7,374 bases of DNA from JBFLXN01 sp040755715 [NCBI: Candidatus Edwardsbacteria bacterium] (GTDB lineage Bacteria > Edwardsbacteria > AC1 > JBFLXN01): NCBI GenBank assembly GCA_040755715.1, contig JBFLXN010000136.1, positions 1 to 7,374 on the forward strand, given 5' to 3'. The stretch's first letter is position 1. Each line of letters begins with the position of its first letter. The position numbers and the translations under genes were made by a program. Shown piece after piece: positions 4,934 to 7,374 of the stretch. Below the pieces are notes generated by a model. It was not told the origin of the DNA. It did not search any database and saw only the letters and a program-made list of their open reading frames with translations.

Positions 4934-6232
4934 ATGCGAGTTAAAAGGTTGTTTACCCCGTTAGAAATAGAATGCAAATGCAAGCATTGGCGATTTCTAA
5001 CGGGGTTTAGTAGGTTTTTAATTTGGAGCATTGTTTTGTCTACTTGTACACCGGTTTTTGCCAAAAGCATAGAGGAGGAAATCGCTGAACTCAAGGCAAG
5101 AATTATGCAATTGGAAGAAAAACTTGTTCAACAAGAAGAAAAGACAAAAGCAATAGAAGAAATTAAAGAGGCATTTGAAGGTTTCTCTTTTGGTGGAGGT
5201 GCAACTTTTGTTTTGCAAGGAACCCATAATGCTAATGCAACATCTGCAGAAAATGAAGATGTCACTGATGCTTCTTATTCTATTGATTTAGAGATTGAAA
5301 AAGTATTTAAGGAAGTTGATGGCCGAGCTTTTATGCATTTAGAGACCGGCCAAGGTGCTGGTGTTGAGGATGAATTAACTGTATTTTCTAATGTTAATAG
5401 AGATGCAAATACAGATACAAATTTAAGGATTGCTGAGGTCTACTATGAGCAGAATCTCCTTGATAAAAAATTGGCTTTGACTTTTGGAAAATTAGATCCT
5501 ACTGTTTATTTGGATACAAATGCCTATGCAAATGATGAGACAAACCAGTTCTTAGGAAGAATCTTTAGAAATTCACCGACAATTGAATTTCCGGATAATT
5601 CCTTTGGTCTGCGTTTTGGTCTTACATCAGTTGAATTCTTTGATATTGAATTGGGTATCTTTGATGCTGATGCTGATTGGGAAGATGTATTTGACTCAGT
5701 ATTCTTTGGTAGCCAGATAAATCTTAAACCTAAATTCTTTAGAAGAGAAGGAAACTATCGTATCTTAGGCTGGCTAAATGACCGAAATCACATAAAATGG
5801 TTGGATACTACGAAGGATAAAGAAAAAGGATATGGCTTTGGGATAAGTTTTGATCAAGAATTAACTGATAATTTGGGCTGCTTCTTAAGATATGGCTGGC
5901 AGAATCCTAAAGTCTATCTTACAGGTACTTCCTTTTCTTTGGAGCATGCTTGGAGCACTGGGCTTCAGATTAAAGGAGGAATTTGGGGTAGAGATGACGA
6001 TGTCTTTGCCATTGCCTTTGGCCAAGTTATCCCTTCAGATGATTATAAAAAAGCAAATAGTGTAAAGGCGGATTCAGAGGAGCATTTAGAAGCCTATTAC
6101 AGCTTCAAAGTTAATGACCATCTAACCCTAAGCCCTGACCTTCAGGTAATCTGGGATCCTTATGGTGGCGACGCAACTAATGGAGACAAAACGATAGTTG
6201 TAGGAGGAATAAGAGGACAAGTTGATTTCTAA
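4934..6232 (+). CDS. Outer-membrane beta-barrel porin, OprB-like (carbohydrate-selective porin family)
   Basis: This 432-aa exported porin has a signal peptide of about 43 residues: basic start MRVKRLF, hydrophobic core FLIWSIVLSTC, likely cleavage after TPVFA. A coiled coil follows at about 44-80 (EEEIAELKARIMQLEEKLVQQEEKT in two pieces of Leu/Ile heptads), which may span the periplasm or touch the cell wall. From residue 82 onward, alternating amphipathic strands form a barrel that ends in GGIRGQVDF with C-terminal Phe, the usual outer-membrane assembly signal. HLTLSPDLQVIWDP near the end resembles OprB-family porins. Substrate cannot be read from sequence; the feo context makes a metal or metal-complex substrate possible. 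The signal-peptide n-region contains an in-frame palindromic repeat (4955-5006). The strong ribosome site supports the ATG at 4934 despite that oddity. Confidence 0.85.
   Translation: MRVKRLFTPLEIECKCKHWRFLTGFSRFLIWSIVLSTCTPVFAKSIEEEIAELKARIMQLEEKLVQQEEKTKAIEEIKEAFEGFSFGGGATFVLQGTHNANATSAENEDVTDASYSIDLEIEKVFKEVDGRAFMHLETGQGAGVEDELTVFSNVNRDANTDTNLRIAEVYYEQNLLDKKLALTFGKLDPTVYLDTNAYANDETNQFLGRIFRNSPTIEFPDNSFGLRFGLTSVEFFDIELGIFDADADWEDVFDSVFFGSQINLKPKFFRREGNYRILGWLNDRNHIKWLDTTKDKEKGYGFGISFDQELTDNLGCFLRYGWQNPKVYLTGTSFSLEHAWSTGLQIKGGIWGRDDDVFAIAFGQVIPSDDYKKANSVKADSEEHLEAYYSFKVNDHLTLSPDLQVIWDPYGGDATNGDKTIVVGGIRGQVDF
4955..5006. repeat. Palindromic repeat, copy C, inside the porin signal-peptide coding region
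   Basis: Perfect 14-bp arms, ACCCCGTTAGAAAT (4955-4968) and ATTTCTAACGGGGT (4993-5006), enclose a 24-bp centre. The centre itself contains AATGC (4971-4975) and GCATT (4984-4988), giving a longer interrupted hairpin. It encodes residues 8 to about 24 (TPLEIE...FLTG). The arms equal those of copy A except for one base, which is changed in both arms. Confidence 0.9.
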
Positions 6233-6288
6233 TTATCAAATTATCGAATTGTGTAGTTCCCCCCAATTTTTTAGGTAAACTTCACATC

Positions 6289-6379
6289 GAATTTTCTTGA
6301 TAGCATAGGAAATTATATCGCAGGCAATCAAGAAAATTCCGAGAGAGGTTATTCCGAGCAGGGCGAGGAATTTTCTTGA
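6289..6379. repeat. Triple repeat of GAATTTTCTTGA forming two alternative hairpins
   Basis: GAATTTTCTTGAT (6289-6301) is perfectly complementary to ATCAAGAAAATTC (6327-6339), with a 25-base loop. The latter can instead pair through TCAAGAAAATTCC (6328-6340) with GGAATTTTCTTGA (6367-6379), 13 bp with a 26-base loop. The two structures exclude each other. The third copy carries most of the -35 box of the following promoter. ATTCCGAG also occurs twice in the second loop region (6337-6344, 6351-6358). Confidence 0.75.
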
Positions 6380-6404
6380 CAAAAAATAACTAATTGTGTA
6401 TAAT
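6376..6404 (+). promoter_or_regulatory. Consensus sigma70-type promoter of the Fur-family gene
   Basis: TTGACA (6376-6381) and TATAAT (6399-6404) are both perfect hexamers separated by exactly 17 bp. Transcription would start near 6411, inside the Fur-box-like site. That gives a leader of about 33 nt to the ATG at 6444. It is the strongest promoter match in the window. Confidence 0.85.
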
Positions 6405-6405
6405 T

Positions 6406-6424
6406 GCTAACGGAAATCATTACC
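6406..6424. promoter_or_regulatory. Fur-box-like operator
   Basis: The 19-mer matches 14 of 19 positions of the classical Fur box (GATAATGATAATCATTATC). The inner 15-mer TAACGGAAATCATTA matches 12 of 15. It lies directly downstream of the perfect -10 element and covers the expected transcription start, so a bound repressor would block initiation. Autoregulation by the downstream Fur-family protein is the natural inference. Confidence 0.5.
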
Positions 6425-6443
6425 AATTAGAAAGAGGGAAACT

Positions 6444-6964
6444 ATGCCAAGAGGATTGGGAATGGGATCGCCTTGGTGGGCGGGTAGGTTTAGAGGCTGT
6501 GGATATAAGATTACTACTCCTCGGCAGGCAATTTTAGATGTTTTAGGCAAGACATCTAAGCAAAGCACCTAAGCGCCGAAGATATATATCTGGCAGTTCA
6601 TAAGGTCTACCCTGCTATTAGGCTTACCACTGTTTATCGCACGTTAGAAGTGTTGGTGCAGATAGGAATTGTTTTCAAATTTGATTTTGGCGATGGAAGG
6701 GCAAGATATGAACTGGCCGAAGGGCCTAAAGGCACAAGGCACCATCATCATTTGGTATGCATAAGTTGCAGTAGGGTAGTAGATTATACGGATTTTATCG
6801 ATGAAGAAAAAGAGTTGCTTTCACAGACTGAAAAAGGACTTTCCCAAAAGTTTAATTTCAAGATCACCAATCACTTAATTCAGTTTTATGGATTGTGCAA
6901 TAAATGCCAGAGTAAAGAACAGCATTTATATTTTTTCGCTGTAAATGAAAATGATTATCAATAG
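6444..6964 (+). pseudogene. Fur-family metalloregulator, frameshifted by a 5-bp tandem duplication
   Basis: ATG 6444 (GAGGG at 6434-6438) opens a frame reading MPRGLGMGSPWW, then the Fur-type start YKITTPRQAILDVLGKTSK, but it stops at TAA 6570-6572. The rest of the family continues in another frame from 6566: HLSAEDIYLAVHK, TTVYRTLEVL, then the metal/zinc region HHHHLVCISC and FYGLCNKC, ending at TAG 6962-6964. At the junction AAGCA is present twice in tandem (6558-6562, 6563-6567). Removing one copy rejoins TSK to HLSAEDIY with no gap and gives about 171 aa. Both CxxC pairs for structural zinc are intact. The N-terminal Gly/Trp-rich extension of about 20 residues is unusual. Either the gene is inactivated, the sequence has an assembly error, or the frame is restored by slippage. 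A downstream re-start at TTG 6650 would lack the DNA-binding domain. Confidence 0.85.
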
Positions 6965-6987
6965 CAGTGCGAAAGGAGGTGTTTAAG

Positions 6988-7293
6988 ATGCCAGGTTTTG
7001 ATGGGACAGGACCTTATGGATTAGGGCCGATGACGGGTCGGGGTATGGGATATTGCGTAATTAAATTGGATTCCAAAGACATTAAAAATAAAATAAGCAA
7101 AGGGAAGGAGGTGATTAAGATGCCAGGTGGAGATGGAACCGGTCCTGCAGGCTTAGGGCCGATGACAGGAAGAGCAGCGGGTTACTGCGCAGGTTATTCT
7201 GTTCCCGGCTATATGAACCCGATACCCGGCAGGGGTTATTTTGGCTGGTGTCATTTACGAATTAAAAGTGCACACTTTTTAACGGATTTATGA
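6988..7293 (+). CDS. DUF5320-type Gly/Pro-rich protein, tandem duplicated and fused; 3' end replaced by IS sequence
   Basis: ATG 6988 follows AAAGGAGGT (6972-6980) by seven bases; an earlier in-frame GTG at 6967 has no comparable site. The first unit begins MPGFDGTGPYGLGPMTGR and reaches GYC at residue 23. A Lys/Ile-rich linker (DSKDIKNKISKGK) then runs without a stop into a second unit at residue 45, MPGGDGTGPAGLGPMTGR. The two units share 19 of their first 23 residues. The signature is that of small DUF5320-family proteins of anaerobes, whose function is unknown to me. The expected Gly/aromatic C-terminus (GRGYFGW) is cut at 7249, where IS sequence supplies a foreign tail (CHLRIKSAHFLTDL) up to TGA 7291-7293. 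The gene follows the Fur-family gene by 23 bp. Confidence 0.75.
   Translation: MPGFDGTGPYGLGPMTGRGMGYCVIKLDSKDIKNKISKGKEVIKMPGGDGTGPAGLGPMTGRAAGYCAGYSVPGYMNPIPGRGYFGWCHLRIKSAHFLTDL
7105..7122 (+). promoter_or_regulatory. Internal ribosome binding site and start codon of the second DUF5320 unit
   Basis: AAGGAGGT (7105-7112) precedes an in-frame ATG (7120-7122) with the same spacing as the first unit. GGAGGTGATTAAGATG here matches GGAGGTGTTTAAGATG at 6975-6990 in all but one base. The duplication, with a 132-bp period, therefore included the translation start. The second unit (7120-7293) can be made both as the tail of a fusion and as a separate 57-residue protein. Confidence 0.7.
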
Positions 7294-7308
7294 TTTAAAA
7301 GTGCACAC
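7262..7308. repeat. Subterminal direct repeats of the IS
   Basis: TTAAAAGTGCACAC occurs at 7262-7275 and again at 7295-7308, a 33-bp period, about three helical turns. Each contains the palindrome GTGCAC. Repeated subterminal sites are typical transposase-binding sites in several IS families, notably IS21-like elements. The second copy overlaps the -35 region of the transposase promoter, so binding might also control expression. Confidence 0.7.
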
Positions 7309-7349
7309 CCAAAATGCTATAATCTAACCCAAAAAAGGAGGGTTGGGTT

Positions 7350-7374
7350 ATGGCAAAACATTTACACAAAAGGT
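7350..7374 (+). CDS. Start of a probable transposase gene (partial)
   Basis: Only eight codons are visible (MAKHLHKR) before the window ends. ATG 7350 is preceded by AGGAGGG (7336-7342) with seven bases between, and by an extended -10 (TGCTATAAT, 7315-7323). The basic start and its position behind an IS terminus suggest a transposase. The reading is contextual, because no domain is visible. Confidence 0.45.

Larger units (their letters stand above)
6233..6443. other. Intergenic region between porin and Fur-family gene
   Basis: This 211-bp stretch has no supported gene. It contains three copies of a GAATTTTCTTGA motif (two direct, one inverted), a consensus promoter at 6376-6404 and a Fur-box-like site at 6406-6424. 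CCCCCCAATTTTTT (6260-6273) is not preceded by a stem that I can find, so I do not call it a terminator. Confidence 0.6.
7249..7374 (+). mobile_element. Left end of an insertion sequence (partial)
   Basis: DUF5320-like coding sense stops at ...GYFGW (through 7248). From TGTCATTTACG onward the sequence changes character and leads into a transposase-like start. The TG terminus, subterminal direct repeats (7262-7275, 7295-7308), an extended -10 promoter (TGCTATAAT, 7315-7323) and a strong ribosome site follow in the order expected of an IS left end. The right end is outside the window. The family is not assigned. Confidence 0.55.

Noticed and set aside
6260-6273. CCCCCC-AATTTTTT as the porin terminator
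   Set aside because: I found no complementary G-rich segment upstream that could form a terminator stem with it.
6407-6413. CTAACGG as a solitary arm of the palindrome family
   Set aside because: It is only seven bases, has no partner arm, and is contained in the Fur-box-like site.

Overview
The window is a compact, AT-rich, almost wholly plus-strand bacterial segment built around ferrous-iron uptake. Gene content suggests an uncultured anaerobic or microaerophilic Gram-negative-type (outer-membrane-bearing) bacterium. The supporting features are a doubled FeoA, FeoB, an OprB-like porin ending in Phe, Gly/Pro-rich DUF5320-type proteins, a DUF2292/YezD-type protein, and palindromes of the ACCCCGTTAGA type. 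That combination reminds me of Omnitrophota-like genomes, but the phylum is an inference I could not test.

Layout. Positions 1-120 look like the 3' end of an insertion sequence. Positions 198-704 encode a DtxR/MntR-family metalloregulator. Its promoter overlaps a TTAGA-N4-TCTAA palindrome, and the same palindrome recurs in front of the feo operon. The operon is feoA1 (776-1066), feoA2 (1067-1315), a small GIY-YIG nuclease (1321-1581) and feoB (1596-3743). It is followed closely by a SAM methyltransferase (3753-4388), a two-helix membrane protein (4395-4598) and a 49-residue DUF2292/YezD-like protein (4621-4770). After a heptad-repeat intergenic region comes an outer-membrane porin (4934-6232). 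A repeat-rich intergenic region then carries a consensus promoter and a Fur-box-like site. It leads into a Fur-family regulator (6444-6964) that is frameshifted by a 5-bp tandem duplication. The window closes with a duplicated DUF5320-type ORF (6988-7293), apparently cut by the left end of an IS whose transposase starts at 7350.

How the genes may work together. The porin would admit solutes through the outer membrane, FeoA/FeoB would carry Fe2+ across the inner membrane, and two metal-sensing repressors would control expression: DtxR-type on feo, Fur-type downstream. The shared operator in front of the DtxR gene and feoA1 supports an autoregulated iron circuit.

The most interesting signal is a palindromic repeat family tied to the GIY-YIG gene. 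The nuclease ORF fills a 287-bp segment bounded by perfect 14-bp inverted repeats. Two ~52-55 bp copies with the same arms but no nuclease lie in frame in the tail of feoA1 and in the signal peptide of the porin. Substitutions that differ between copies are mirrored in both arms. This looks like a REP/RAYT-style mobile palindrome system with a GIY-YIG nuclease in place of a transposase.
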